Assembly: GCA_038501625.1 (NCBI GenBank)
Contig: JAZAYU010001140.1
Coordinates: 17,474-81,473, forward strand
Origin: Corbicula japonica
Taxonomy: Eukaryota; Mollusca; Bivalvia; Venerida; Cyrenidae
Direction of reading: 5' to 3'
Length of the DNA: 64,000 nucleotides
This document shows positions 12,501-23,969 of the stretch, piece by piece. The position numbers and the translations under genes are program-made. The notes beneath the pieces were generated by a model. The model searched no databases. It was not told the DNA's origin and was given only the letters and a program-made list of their open reading frames with translations. Every line of letters starts with the position of its first letter. Position 1 is the stretch's first letter.

Positions 12501-15500
12501 TACACTGTTCATTAAATATTTATGTGAAACACACCCTTAATAATGAATGGTCTGGACTTTATTCTAAGAGAGGTGTTTTGCATAAATTACAATGAGGTAT
12601 CATTTAATTTCACAGGGATTAAATTTCCCTCCAGATATTTAAACAACATTTTTGTGCAGGCATAAGTTTTTCTTCTCATAAGATTTAGATATCCAATAGT
12701 TAAATTTTATATCATTCTAGATGTTTTGATGAAACTAAGTTACGATACTTGCATTGTTAAGTGTATTCTGTATTTCAGTGCCATACATGACTACCTAATG
12801 TCAGAAGAAATGTTATATCACATTGGTTCAAACATCGGGTTGAAAGACCTGATACAGTCTGCTGTAAGTTGACTTAGTTTAATGTTAGAGAATGGTTGTT
12901 CTTTGATGTTTCTGACATAACAGGGTGAGACTAACCTTTCTTTATAAATAATAACTTGATATTCGGTCATGTTCCCAATGGCAAAACATGTACTATTATT
13001 CCCAATTTAAGAAGAAAAAATCCCAATTGAATAAATACAAAAATTTCTGATGAAAAACACGCATAACCTTATTTCATTAATAAAATATTGTAGCTTGTTA
13101 ATTAATCAGGCATCATTTGTTTCTTTAACCCAGAAATTATTAAATAATGTGTAAAAACAATGCAAACAGTTACCAATTTCTGGCAAAAACAAGGAGCTAA
13201 AATTTCCAAATTCCAGGGGTATGGGTCATTTTCCCAAAATGGAGAAAAAGCCCTTATTTATTTATGAACACATGCTGGCACTGGCAGTCATTGCCTCTGT
13301 TCAAAACATTGTCAAGTCTTCAATAATATGAAAGCAGCATGTATTTTAGCCATGTGACAAAGTTAATGTTTTACTTGTAAAATGAAAACAGTTTCAGGAA
13401 AGAAGTTTATCACACTGACGTTATGCAAGGCTGTTTAAAATAGTTGGGCTGGATTGAAACACATACATGTGACCTTATTCAGTCATCAGATAAGATTCTT
13501 CAGTCTTCTATTTGGACTTCTGTAAATAAAGAATATGCACTAATGTCAGTATTGCAACTTATATACTTGTATGTTGAGCACAATACTTATATTTGTGTAC
13601 TCAACCCTGGGCTAGGTGGTGTGAGCAGTAATAATGCACTTCCATTGCTACAATTCATGAACAGGCTTAATCAAACCATAAAAACTAAGCTGTTGTGTTC
13701 GGTGGCTTTCAAAGTTCCTTTTCATCTATTTAATGGTGAGCTTAAGTGCCAACAAATGTGTTCTAGCCACTTCTCTTTGTTGTCACATTATAGGAGTATC
13801 CACCGGAGAATCACAACTATGTCACCACACTGATGGCTGTAATAGGGGCACTCAAGGAATCTCAGGTGAGTCAAAATATGTCAATTGTCTCATGGAAGAC
13901 ACAAACAAATGTGATGATGTCAGTAAACCAGGTTAGAATATAAAGAAAACCTTGGCATTTTTGTTCAGATTATAATATAGTCATGGACAAAGTCTTGTCC
14001 GGTATGGTTTTCCGTATTATCTTTTAAACCCATAAAGTTTCTATCGCACACTCATAAATTTGGTTAGTGTTGGAAAGATGACATTTATATGCATTCAATA
14101 AAAAAGAATTTTGGAATTTGAGCCAGTACTGGCAGTAGAGTAATGTACTGAAAACTGTAGACCAGACAAGACTTTTGTCCATTAGTATAGATCAAGATAG
14201 GTGGCACATCTGTGTGGTCTGATCAGGATCTACACTGTTCCCTTTTTTATTAATTAGGTCATTTCCAACCAAAAACAAAAATAGTGCAGATCCTGATCAG
14301 ATGGCACAGATGTGCCTGCTGATATGGATCTACACTGGTCACATGCATGATAAAATGCATATATATGGAGAAAAAGGGTTAAATGAAATAATGATTAGTA
14401 TTTCCTTATGGGGCCGTTACACTATGACGTTCTGGCCAGTGTTCTACGACGTTTGAGGAAACGTAAGTCGTCCATGGTTGCTGGGATATCGCCAGAAGTG
14501 CGTTGTGTGAACGCTAGTGAACGTCGGTGAACGTCAATGATTGGCGGGAATCGGCGGAGAACGCTGGTCCGAAAAAATTTTTTGAACATGCACAAAAACC
14601 AGTTCTAAATTCATTTAAACTTTACTGAAAATGGAGTAAAAAGCACTAGACAATTTTTGGAGTAAAATTCAGCACAATTTATCACTTCGGGAGGTGTTTG
14701 AATTGGGGAATAGGATACAGTTATTCTTCTCTGGAGAAATATGAGATCTATTGCTTTAAACAACTTGAAAATGTAAAATAATTATAATCAAAGAGTTGAG
14801 CCACAGTGCCTGAAAAGATTTGATCAAATTAGGAAAATGTATGAATTTTAATTTGTTCGTTTGAAATTGATGCAGCCAGGGTCCAATATCATTAAACTGA
14901 GATTCAACCAGTTTCAAATCTCAAGAATTTGATTGGCTGAAATGGCGACCATTCCCCATTTCAGCCAATCAGATTCTTGAGATTTGAGATTGGTCTCCTG
15001 CTTAAGGTTTATAATATTGGTCTCTGGCCAGATCAGTCTAGTTTACAGCTAGTCGGAAAGATATAAAAGAACTCTGAACTTAATGTTAGCCCTACTTGCG
15101 ATTTTTTTTTTTTCAGGGTGAACATAGAGCAGAGATGTTTGTGTTGGACTTTATTGTACCTCAATTGGTTGGAAAAGACATAAATGAACTCTGGACTGTA
15201 AACAACCCAATGGGGCTGTTGGCAGCCTTGCTTAAGGTATCACATCTTGAAATTACTTTGGTATACCAGATAGGTGTGCCGAAAAAATCAATATCCTGAT
15301 CCTGATGACATGTCTGATCATTTGCAACAATGAATTTTGAATTCTTTTAAATGAGAATGAAATTCAATTCCAATTTCTTAATAGTCCACCACTTTGAAAA
15401 AATCAGACATAATATACCAATGGATAAAATACATGTAGTAAGCAAGGAACAAAATCAAATCTAAAACATATGCGGGTTTCAGATGAGGAAATCCAGCTCT

Positions 15501-16783
15501 TGGGCAAATGTTGTTGAGTGTGTAACATGGAAGAGCCTTATGTCCAAAATGAGCCTTGAACAGGATTTTCTTATCTGAAACTTGGACACTTGAAAGATAT
15601 TATTTGTTAAGAATAGTTTCCACTTATCTCACTTTCAGCCTTAAAAAGTAAGAAATGTTTTTAACTTTAAATATGGAATATATATTTCAATACATGTATT
15701 GAGAGAGAAAGTGTAGAATAAAAGAACTCTTTCTTAAAAAAATACCAAATTATTTGCCTTGTCCTTTTCAATATTTTAATGTGATACCCATCCTGTTAAG
15801 GGGAAATTCTATTGTGATAACCTCGCTCCCCAAGTACAAAATTGTTAAACTGTAATACAAACTTGTATTAAAAATTTCAAGGGATGCTAATTAAGTACAT
15901 CAGTACAACATCACTGTTCTAAGTGTGATTTAGTCTATTAGTCCCATATAAGTGTATCACCGGGAACTTAAGGTTTACCCTCTGCCTGTCAGCCACAGGT
16001 TGCCAAAACGGGAAACCTTGATTACTCAAAATAACCTTGGGATCGTTTATTGTTTTACCTTTCAGGAGTCAGGCAGAGGTGAGCCGGAGCCAAGATTGTT
16101 GTGGAAGTCGGCAACACAAACCATTATGCCTTTATATCATGTGGGAATCTATAGTGATAAGAAACTCATAGGAAAATGTAAGTTCCAGTTTTCCACTTCT
16201 TGTCACCTTGTTTAAAAAATGTTATATGTACCATCGGAATAAGAAGAGGTATACTGTTAGTGTGCTAAGGGTACCCTGCGTTCTGTTCTTTAAATAAATT
16301 AATTGCAAGTACTTATATTCTGCTCTTTTGTATAATGACTGTTTATATTCTGTTAATGTTTCATGAACTTTCGAAGTTTTTTAATAAACAGTTGGTAAGC
16401 CTGTTATAGGTATCAATGCCATTCTATTGGCTTGTCCATTTATTGTTCATACAGAATGTCTTAACTGAATAGTAAACAGTATAGACTCAGATTAATTGTA
16501 TAGATTTGGGTCTACACAGGTTGAAAATATGATAAATTGTGTCCAAAGCACTTAAAATGATAACCTGGTCGTCAACCTTGTTCACAAAATATTTGTTTCT
16601 TCATTTTCAGCTCCTGGTGAATCGGCAATAATTGCAGAAGAGATGGCAGCTAGAGAGGCCCTGAAAACCCTGCTGAGGCTAGCAGACAGTAGAGCCCCTC
16701 TGGTTCTAGGAGATAGGGTCAGGGACATACAACTTGATTACGAAACAGAAAATAGAAGTTTTGGTGAGCTTTTAGACACTTGA
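9580..16783 (+). CDS. MRPL44: Mitochondrial large ribosomal subunit protein L44 (nine exons; N-terminus incomplete)
   Basis: Nine exons join in phase with GT-AG introns: 9580-9662, 10156-10242, 10920-11011, 11708-11783, 12779-12863, 13794-13865, 15117-15236, 16066-16177 and 16611-16783 (TGA). From the first ATG this gives 299 residues; human MRPL44 has about 330. Recognisable blocks in family order are HDAELYAFGQRF (RNase III-like fold start), TTLMAVIGALKESQ, ELWTVNNPMGLLAALLK, and a C-terminal double-stranded-RNA-binding-like segment (PLYHVGIYSDKKLIGK, then EEMAAREALKTLL). In the family the RNase III fold is catalytically inactive, and the protein is a structural component of the 39S mitoribosomal subunit near the tunnel exit. 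The frame stays open upstream of ATG 9580 to about 9400 without another ATG. With about 30 residues missing, a 5' exon carrying the targeting peptide probably exists, with a plausible acceptor TTTGCAG at 9514-9520. Introns 1, 3, 4, 5 and 6 contain MITE-like repeats. Confidence 0.93.
9700..9881. repeat. TTAACCC-family MITE, complete copy in MRPL44 intron 1
   Basis: It begins TTAACCCTTTATTC and ends GGAGTAAAGGGTTAA, a clear terminal inverted repeat. Inside is the facing pair AATCAGGATCTGCACTG and CAGTGCAGATCCAGATCAG. At 182 bp this is the cleanest representative of the family in the window. Confidence 0.7.
11069..11307. repeat. TTAACCC-family MITE in MRPL44 intron 3
   Basis: It starts TTAACCCTTTACTC, holds two pairs of facing GATCAGGATCTACACTGG / GTGAAGATCCTGATCAG modules, then GTGTATATATGGAGTTAA with a degenerate right terminus. 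Confidence 0.6.
11825..12466. mobile_element. 642-bp element with CAGGGATTTCAAT termini in MRPL44 intron 4
   Basis: The left end CAGGGATTTCAAT is the exact reverse complement of the right end ATTGAAATCCCTG. The interior has repeated AAACCTTTAAA segments and no open frame. A CAGGG-type terminus is common among hAT-like elements, but no convincing 8-bp target duplication is visible, so class assignment is tentative. Confidence 0.65.
12955..13255. repeat. Dispersed repeat shared with 4688-5028
   Basis: This is the second copy of the repeat described at 4688-5028, in the same orientation, within MRPL44 intron 5. It ends AGAAAAAGCCCT. Confidence 0.5.
14185..14382. repeat. TTAACCC-family MITE in MRPL44 intron 6
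   Basis: It contains GTCTGATCAGGATCTACACTG facing GTGCAGATCCTGATCAG, then GATATGGATCTACACTGG, and ends GGGTTAA. The right part is recognisable at about 34820-34890, where it lies in the decayed MRPL44 copy, so the insertion predates that duplication. Confidence 0.55.
14883..15020. repeat. Foldback element in MRPL44 intron 6
   Basis: A 138-bp palindrome bounded by CCAATAT...ATATTGG. The arms contain TTGATTGGCTGAAATGG facing CCATTTCAGCCAATC. Same family as 3023-3164. It ends 96 bp before exon 7. Confidence 0.75.
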
Positions 16784-18036
16784 TCAATATCAGGGTTTAG
16801 AAGAGAATATTAACTTTGAAAATAAACCTGTGATGTGCTTCTTTTGCACTTCTACAAAATTTGTTAATGATAAAAAGTTGAATTGGATTAACAAAACGAC
16901 CAAAGTGACTTTTGACGTTTTAATGTTACGAAAGCAGACCAATGATTATTAAAGTGTATGTCAATGAGAACACAGAGTTGTTGTTATAAAAGTGTAAGCA
17001 TACAATTCAAAATGAGAGAAGAGCAATTACTAACATTTCACAGTTGAAATACCATTAAATTGTGTGTATTTTGAGAGACAGATTGTATTATTGAAATAAT
17101 TCATTCGACTAGAGAATAATATACTTACAAAATAATTATTTACAATATAATAATACTATACATGAATCAAGGGGTCTTTGTGACAAGATTAATAAATTCC
17201 ACGAAAATACATTCAATTTCTTTAAAGTTAGAGTGAAATAAAAAATATGACATTTTAGCTTCTTCAGCCTTGTGTATTTGTTGTTGTTTGATTGCATCCC
17301 CAGTCCTCTTCCAACCCCTGCTCATAAAAGTATGTTCTCTGATGCACATAATATACATTCTGGTTGCAGAAAACGATTGGATGCTTTTATGTACATGTCT
17401 TATGATACAAATCAGACTTAATATTGCTAATGTGATTTAAAACCTATACAAAAATTTAATGCTAGTATTCAAACAACACATTTGATATTTCAAAGATAAA
17501 TAGTTCATGCATCAAATTTGATAATTATTCAGATAGGTAGAATTCAATGGAACCAAGTTAAAAAATAACAGTTGTTTGCATTTCCTGTAGCTAAAACTTG
17601 CTATAGAGTAACTGATATTTTGATTCAACATTCCATTGTGAAACCATACCGTTTGCTGCTACATGTAAACTCTTAATGGACAACATATTTTTACAGAAAC
17701 CTGACTGTGTTTAAATAATGCCAACGGTTTTTAAAGCACGCAACTATTCGTTAAACTTAAAATATGATTCTTTTTCCGGTTAAATTGAATAATTTGTTCA
17801 CATTTATTTAAAATTGTCTATCCAGATGGTCATATGTGGTAACTGTTATATATCTTATTACAAAGGTGTGCCTTTTTCGTTGAATTTCTGTATGAATAGC
17901 TTTAAAGTATTATGTACATGTATTATGTTCACTCACAGTTGATGTCATGCACTTCAATGTCATCATTCTCAAAAAGACCTACAATTAGTTAAGCATTGTT
18001 GATATTACAGCACACAGCCTGAAACATGTGTTGTTT
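16784..18036. other. MRPL44-TRIM A intergenic region
   Basis: Contains the 3' ends of two convergent genes (MRPL44 on plus, TRIM A on minus). From about 16870 the sequence is clearly homologous to the 3' flank of TRIM C (about 38640-40784, with a 0.95-kb insertion there), so it belongs to the duplicated unit. No additional gene seen. Confidence 0.6.
16821..16826 (+). promoter_or_regulatory. Candidate MRPL44 polyadenylation signal
   Basis: AATAAA lies 38 bp after the TGA of MRPL44. No other canonical signal is closer. The assignment is positional. Confidence 0.45.
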
Positions 18037-20085
18037 TCACTCACAACTGATATCGTACACTTCAATGTCATCACTCTTAGTAAGACATACAATAAGTTTA
18101 GTATTGTTGGCAGTACAGCATACAGCCAGAAAATATCCAGTTTTCAGAACCTCGCCCAGTAGTTTACCATCCAGGCTGAATTGTAACACAATCCGAGAGC
18201 TTAATCCACCAACAAGAATGCTGTCATCTCTATATAAGCAAACACCACTGGCATTTTCCAGTTCTGGACGATTAAACTGTCCAACAAGCTGACCAGTTCT
18301 ATCGAGAATAATAAAACCTTTATCCCAGTCAGCAACATAGATCTTAGAGTAATCACTGCTGACAGCAAGACTTCTGATATCAGAGAATATCTGCTGGCCA
18401 GATTGGTCCTTGCTGAACTGCTGCTGTCTCTCTCCAGACACAGAGTACACATACACTGATGTCCAACTGTTAGACACAAACAGCTTCCCTTCAGCATAGG
18501 CTAAAGCATAGCATGGAAACCCAGTTTTTATCTGTCTGGTCTTCTTCATTGTCCTTCCTACTGAAACAAACTGTATTAGACTGCTTTTGTAACAGGATAC
18601 AACAACTTCCTGGTCCGTGTTGGCACACACTTGCCATGGGTTGTGAGGAACTTCACAATAGTCTGTGATAGTGTAGGATATATTGTTCACACGTTTCAGA
18701 TTGCTGTTGGCATTGTCAGCGAGGATAATGGTCCCATCAGCAAGTGTGCAAGCACTTTGAATAACACATGTCCCACTGTCAGATTTTACTTTTACTGTGT
18801 ATCTTTTCTTGCCTTTAATTTGCAGTAAGGAAGGATTGGACTTCGAACTTTGTTTCTTGGTTACTGGTACTAAGGATGTAGGAGCTGTGTGTTTCGGCTG
18901 ATTTTCAGAGGATATAGCGCACGTTTTGTTCTTAGTTATATGTGGCGAGGAATTGGGTGCTGTAACTTTTGATCGGAGTGTTTCTGTTAAATCGATGACT
19001 CCTAGAGCTTGTATCTCCTTCAAAACAGACTGAAGCTTTTCATGAGGCATGAACGAAATCTCTGTTAAAGAAACTTGGCTTTTATTTGTATTGACTTTCT
19101 CTTGAGCACGGGAAGCAGTTGCGTCGGCCATCTTGATGCTGACAAACATCTGCGCTTTGTTTCCACTAGCAGACTTCAAGCTATCTTTTGCAGCCAGCAC
19201 GTCATTCATGGAAGCTTGAAGTTCTTGTAGGGCGGCTTCAGTCTTGTCAGTTAGTGACTTGACTCTCTGTTCTAGATCACTAACAGTCTTCTTCTCTAGC
19301 TCGTCTAGCATCTGGTTTATTTCTTGTCTGTACTTTTGGATCTGCTTCAGAGACTTCTCCTTGCCACTTTTGAGGTTTTCCTTGTCTTTGATGAAGGTGT
19401 CCTGAAGTTCAGCTAGACTTTTAGCTATCATATCCAACTGATCGGGAATATTGGAATTGACCGTATCGGTGTTGTTTTTAATGTAATCCGGAACATAGAA
19501 CTTCTCATGGCATCCACTGCAAGTAAAAACGTTCACAATATTGAATTTTCAAATCGGAAAATATTAAAAATATCTCTGTTTATTTCAACAGATTAAATAA
19601 TGTTCATCTTTGCATAATTTTCATGACTTTAATTATCCATACAATTTAATTAACAGTAATGAAAATGGGAATTCGAAACAAAATTTAAAATTCGATCAAT
19701 GTTTATTTGTTTAATTATAATACAAGTCTGTTGTAAAATATCACCTGTGTTGGTTAACCATACATATAGAACATATCACAGTGTTGTGTTGTTTGCAGTA
19801 CATGTCCACAGGCTTGTGTTTATGTACTTTACACCTCTCTGTAAGAACTGCTGGAAACTGTCCGCCTGATGAAGTCTTGAACTGTGTCTTGTTTAGAATC
19901 TTGTGGTTTTTTAAAGCAGGAATCTCACTGTGACATTTTACGCAGGTAGAACAATAGTAATCATGACAATCCACGCAAAATTGATCTCCCTCAGTGTTCT
20001 TATTTTTTCCTTTGCATACTGAGCACAGAAAGTCAAACGCTTCATCCGTTCCTTTCTCTATATACCTTCCTCCACCTGCAGCCAT
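18037..20085 (-). CDS. TRIM-like protein A: two B-boxes, coiled coil, NHL-type propeller (intact)
   Basis: Two exons: 19745-20085 (ATG at 20085) and 18037-19516, joined through a split serine codon across a 228-bp GT-AG intron. They encode 606 residues. B-box 1 is C21-x2-C24-x12-C37-x2-C40-x4-C45-x2-C48-x3-H52-x8-H61. B-box 2 is C85-x2-H88-x8-C97-x2-H100-x4-C105-x2-C108-x4-H113-x3-H117, its last ligands supplied by exon 2. A heptad-rich coiled coil follows (about 125-260), then a Ser/Thr/Lys-rich linker (about 290-345) and a C-terminal domain with repeated ADGTIILAD, KIYVADxDKGFIILD and NVLQFSLDGKLLGE-type strands, matching NHL-like beta-propellers (about 350-606). There is no RING, so ubiquitin-ligase activity cannot be assumed. 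Many molluscan TRIM-like genes of this plan are expanded and suspected of roles in innate immunity; that is inference here. Could equally be annotated as TRIM2/TRIM3/TRIM56-like. Confidence 0.88.
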
Positions 20086-20298
20086 TTTGGAAATTTTAAT
20101 TGATTACAACTTCTTAATCACATTTTCCTTCTACAGTTAGCTCAGGCTATTACTTCCTACGCCTGTCGCCATTTTGTAAAGATATTTAGTTTATAACATT
20201 TCGTATACATAAAAAATCTACACTGAAATAAATAAATAAAACTTCTTCAAAATAAAGTTCATTTTTGTTTTCGTAAAAAAATAATATAGTCGTTTTAA

Positions 20299-20340
20299 CT
20301 CCGTCTGCGTTTAACAAATTGATTTTGGACGTAAGCCCAG
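20299..20340 (-). promoter_or_regulatory. Conserved element 5' of TRIM A
   Basis: A stretch of about 42 bp containing CTCCGTCTGCGTTT and TTTTGGACGTAAGCCCAG is almost unchanged at the same place (about 180-260 bp 5' of the ATG) in copies C, D and E. The surrounding sequence is more variable, at least between the A/D and C/E pairs. Candidate promoter element; not seen upstream of B. Confidence 0.45.
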
Positions 20341-20553
20341 TTAGTTGAAGTGTTATTTATAATTGATATCAAAGTATGTCGGTGTGTAGGTCGTTTAATA
20401 ATACAGGTTTAAGCTAGGTTTTTCATACTACTAAAGAATGCTTATAAGTATCAAGTTTCGCTATGTGATCGATTCATTTTTTTCCGATTTTTGCCTTACA
20501 GATAGAACATATCACGTTGAAGATAAAACAGATATTTTACTAGATATGTTTTT

Positions 20554-22158
20554 GTGTCGCCTGCGATAGCAGGTAGACACATAGGGATCCTATTGTCCGG
20601 CGGCGTCGGCCTATAACTTTGAAAGTACTTGTCCTATTCACTTCATACTTGGAATATATCATCAGCACGAACAATGCCATCTGTGACGACAAGAATGATA
20701 ACTCCAGTTTCAATATTTTTTGAGTTATGCCCCTTTCAAATGCAACTTTAACCTGAAACTTAATGTTGCCTATAACTTTGAAAGTACTTGTCCTATTCAC
20801 TTCATACTTGGAATATATCATCAGCATGAACAGTGCCATCTGTGACGACAAGAATGATAACTCCAGTTTCAATATTTTTTGAGTTATGCCCCTTTCAAAT
20901 GCAACTTTAACCTGAAACTTAATGTTGCCTATAACTTTGAAAGTACTTGTCCTATTCACTTCATACTTGAAATATATCATCAGCACGAACAATGCCATCT
21001 GTGACGACAAGAATGATAACTCCAGTTTCAATATTTTTTGAGTTATGCCCCTTTCAAATGCAACTTTAACCTGAAACTTAATGTTGCCTATAACTTTGAA
21101 AGTACTTGTCCTATTCGCTTCATATTTGGAATATATCATCAGCACGAACAATGCCATCTGTGACGACAAGAATGATAACTCCAGTTTCAATATTTTTTGA
21201 GTTATGCCCCTTTCAAATGCAACTTTAACCTGAAACTTAATGTTGCCTATAACTTTGAAAGTACTTGTCCTATTCACTTCATACTTGGAATATATCATCA
21301 GCATGAACAGTGCCATCTGTGACGACAAGACTGATAACTCCACTTTCAATATTTTTTGAGTTATGCCCCTTTCAAATGCAACTTTAACCTGAAACTTAAT
21401 GTTGCCTATAACTTTGAAAGTACTTGTCCTATTCACTTCATACTTGAAATATATCATCAGCACGAACAATGCCATCTGTGACGACAAGAATGATAACTCC
21501 AGTTTCAATATTTTTTGAGTTATGCCCCTTTCAAATGCAACTTTAACCTGAAACTTAATGTTGCCTATAACTTTGAAAGTACTTGTCCTATTCACTTCAT
21601 ACTTGGAATATATCATCAGCATGAACAGTGCCATCTGTGACGACAAGAATGATAACTCCAGTTTCAATATTTTTTGAGTTATGCCCCTTTCAAATGCAAC
21701 TTTAACATGAAACTTAATGTTGCCTATAACTTTGAAAGTACTTGTCCTATTCACTTCGTACTTGGAATATATCATCAGCACTAACAATGCCATATGTGAT
21801 GACAAGAATGATAACTCCAGTTTCAATATTTTATGAGTAATATCCCTTTCAAATGCAACTTTAACATGAAACTTAGTGTTGCCTGTAAAATGGAAATTAC
21901 TTCTTCAATTAATTCACTTAATACTTTGAATAACTCATCTGCATTTACAAAACAATTTTTGAAAATGATAACTCAGGTTTCACCATTATTTTAGTTATTC
22001 CCCTTTTAAATGTAATTTAGATGACACATTTGTTCTGTTGTGTAGTATTGAAATCAACTTCAATAAAATATTTTTATTAAATATGATTAAACATAGGCCC
22101 ACATTTCAACGTTTTCCAAGAAGGGGACACATGTGTTCAGCGGAACACAACATTCTAG
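20554..22158 (+). mobile_element. Helentron/pearl-like non-autonomous element (1605 bp)
   Basis: The element starts GTGTCGCCTGC and ends CATTCTAG. The 5' end folds as GTGTC..GACAC around CCTGC..GCAGG. The 3' end carries the hairpin TGTGTTC-AGCG-GAACACA a few bases before the terminal CTAG. The interior is eight 159-bp tandem repeats. The paralogous locus near 50050 has an uninterrupted run of 8 T; here 5 T precede and 3 T follow, so the insertion is precise between T and T with no target-site duplication. T-T insertion, terminal hairpins and an internal minisatellite are hallmarks of Helentron-associated elements, of which bivalve 'pearl' elements are examples. No transposase or Rep/helicase frame is present. 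Confidence 0.8.
20610..21881. repeat. 159-bp tandem repeat, eight copies
   Basis: Units begin CCTATAACTTTGAAAG at 20610, 20769, 20928, 21087, 21246, 21405, 21564 and 21723, exactly 159 bp apart; the last is diverged. Because 159 is divisible by three, an open frame of 53-residue repeats runs through on the minus strand (20540-21826). This is most likely a by-product of the repeat rather than a gene. Confidence 0.9.
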
Positions 22159-22813
22159 TTTAATTAATTGGTCCCTTGTAAATTTCATACCTGACGAAGA
22201 CTGTAAAAGATGAAAATCCTAGTATAAATATTTATAAAGTCTCTGTGTTGTTTTCCATTTAATTTTTTATTATTTGCTAGCTTATTTAGACAGCATCGCA
22301 CTCAGAACGCGTCATATGTAAACCTGTTCTGGCTAAAATTTCTAAAATGAATTTTGAGTAAAATACTAATTGCCACATAGATTTTAGTGAAGAAATGTAT
22401 CTAATTATTTACTAATGTTTGCAAGCTCAGTTAAGTCAAATTCATGTTCTTATTACCAAGAACATACTTAAACAAAAAGAAAAACCATTTGCATGAGAAC
22501 TCTGAAATTCATGGACAATATACCAAAACAATACATACATGATATCTTCGTAAGTATATTCAGGTCTACAATCATAAGTGCCAATAAGTCAAAATAATGT
22601 TAGAGTTTTCAAGATATTAAAGAAAATCTTACTTCCGGGTTGTACTTTTATTGTCTGGAATAGTGAAAATACCTATTTTAAATCTGGCCGAAATATTGAA
22701 ACAAATGTAATTTTACATTTTCTTTAATCATACAAGTATCGTGCTGCACGACCTTAAAAAAGCGGAACTGATAACAGCAGGCATGGTGTCATAGTAACTT
22801 CGCCATTTGCCCC

Positions 22814-22856
22814 CCTCAGCAAGTAATTTAAGTTTAGTTTTTGTTCCTTGCTGAGG
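22814..22856. other. Conserved hairpin CCTCAGCAAG..CTTGCTGAGG (S1, upstream of A)
   Basis: A 10-bp perfect stem with a loop of about 23 bases. The same stem, with a differing loop, is present at the equivalent position in all four spacers (43526-43571, 50722-50764, 60263-60308). The loop differs between S1 and S2 types while the stem does not. Confidence 0.55.
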
Positions 22857-22939
22857 ACATTCTATAATAATATTACAGTTGTGAGTCGCAGTTATACGGT
22901 CATACATAGCTGATAACAGGTTCTTTGGCATGTGCATCC

Positions 22940-23900
22940 TCATCAGATTGCAGTGATGTTAATGCTGATCAGTCTATACGGATGTATAATCTTATCATAC
23001 TGCACGGATGTACACCCAGATCGGACTTCAGATGTGTAGATCCTTATCAGGGTTCACTTAGGTAGATATTTATCAGACGACACGAGGTGAACGTTATCTG
23101 CACTGACATAGATTCTGCTCAGACTGCACTAATGGAGACCCTTATCTGACGTTCATGACCTAGACCCCGATTAAATTGTACTCGCTTGGACTAAGATCAG
23201 ACAGGAATTAGTCTAATGAAAACACTGATCAGACAAAAGTGATGTAGACCATGTAAAAGTGATCTGATGAAGATCCTTACACGACGTCAGGTGGAAGGCT
23301 TCGTACAGACTGTAGATCTTGACAAGAATGCAAGATGTAGATCTTAACTAAACAGCACATATGAATATATGATTACATTCTTCTTAATGTAGATCCTGTA
23401 CAAACTGCACTGGTGTAGATCCTGTTAAGACTATACTGATATTAGATCCAGATCAGACTACCCTGCGGCAGATCATGTACAAACTACACTGGTGTAGATC
23501 TTGCTCAGACTACACTGATATTAGATCCAGATCAGACTACCCTGCGGCAAATTCTGTAAAAACTGCAATGAGGTAACTCTTGCTCAGACTTCACTGATAT
23601 TAGATCCAGATCAGACTACCCTGCGGCAGATCATGTACAAACTACACTGGTGTATATCTTGCTCTGACTACACTGATATTAGATCCAGATCAGACTACCC
23701 TGCGGCAGATCCTGTACGAACTGAACTGATGTAGATCTTGCTCAGACTACACTGATATTAGATCCAGATCAGACTACACTGATGCTTACCCTGATCATAC
23801 TGCTTAGATAAAAGATTCTTATATGACAACACTGCAGTAGATCCTGTTTAAACTTCCCTAATGTAGACCCTAATAAGACTGCAATGATATTAAATCCTGA
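22940..23900. repeat. Degenerate GATCC-AGATCAGAC tandem array (S1)
   Basis: About 1 kb built from 20-25 bp modules of the form TAGATCC-TATCAGAC-GCACTGATG. Within 23400-23790 the repeat is tighter (higher-order unit containing ATTAGATCCAGATCAGACTA and CCCTGCGGCAGATC). The modules resemble the core of the dispersed TTAACCC-family elements. The array is duplicated at about 50870-51810, with shorter relatives at 43640-44260 and 60390-61000. Confidence 0.7.
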
Positions 23901-23969
23901 TCTGATGACAGTAAAATAGAAATAAATGAACTTTGAAGACCGTCGAACAAGACAAATATGAAAATATTG

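Noticed and set aside
13444..13936. Plus-strand open frames over MRPL44 exon 6
   Set aside because: Out of frame with the conserved protein; exon 6 is read in a different frame (13794-13865).
18037..18497. Other-frame open reading frames inside TRIM exon 2 (plus and minus)
   Set aside because: Shadows of the TRIM coding frame; no independent support.
20540..21826. Long minus-strand open frame of 428 codons as a gene
   Set aside because: It is a translation of eight 159-bp tandem repeats inside a mobile element; no domain, and openness follows from unit length being a multiple of three.
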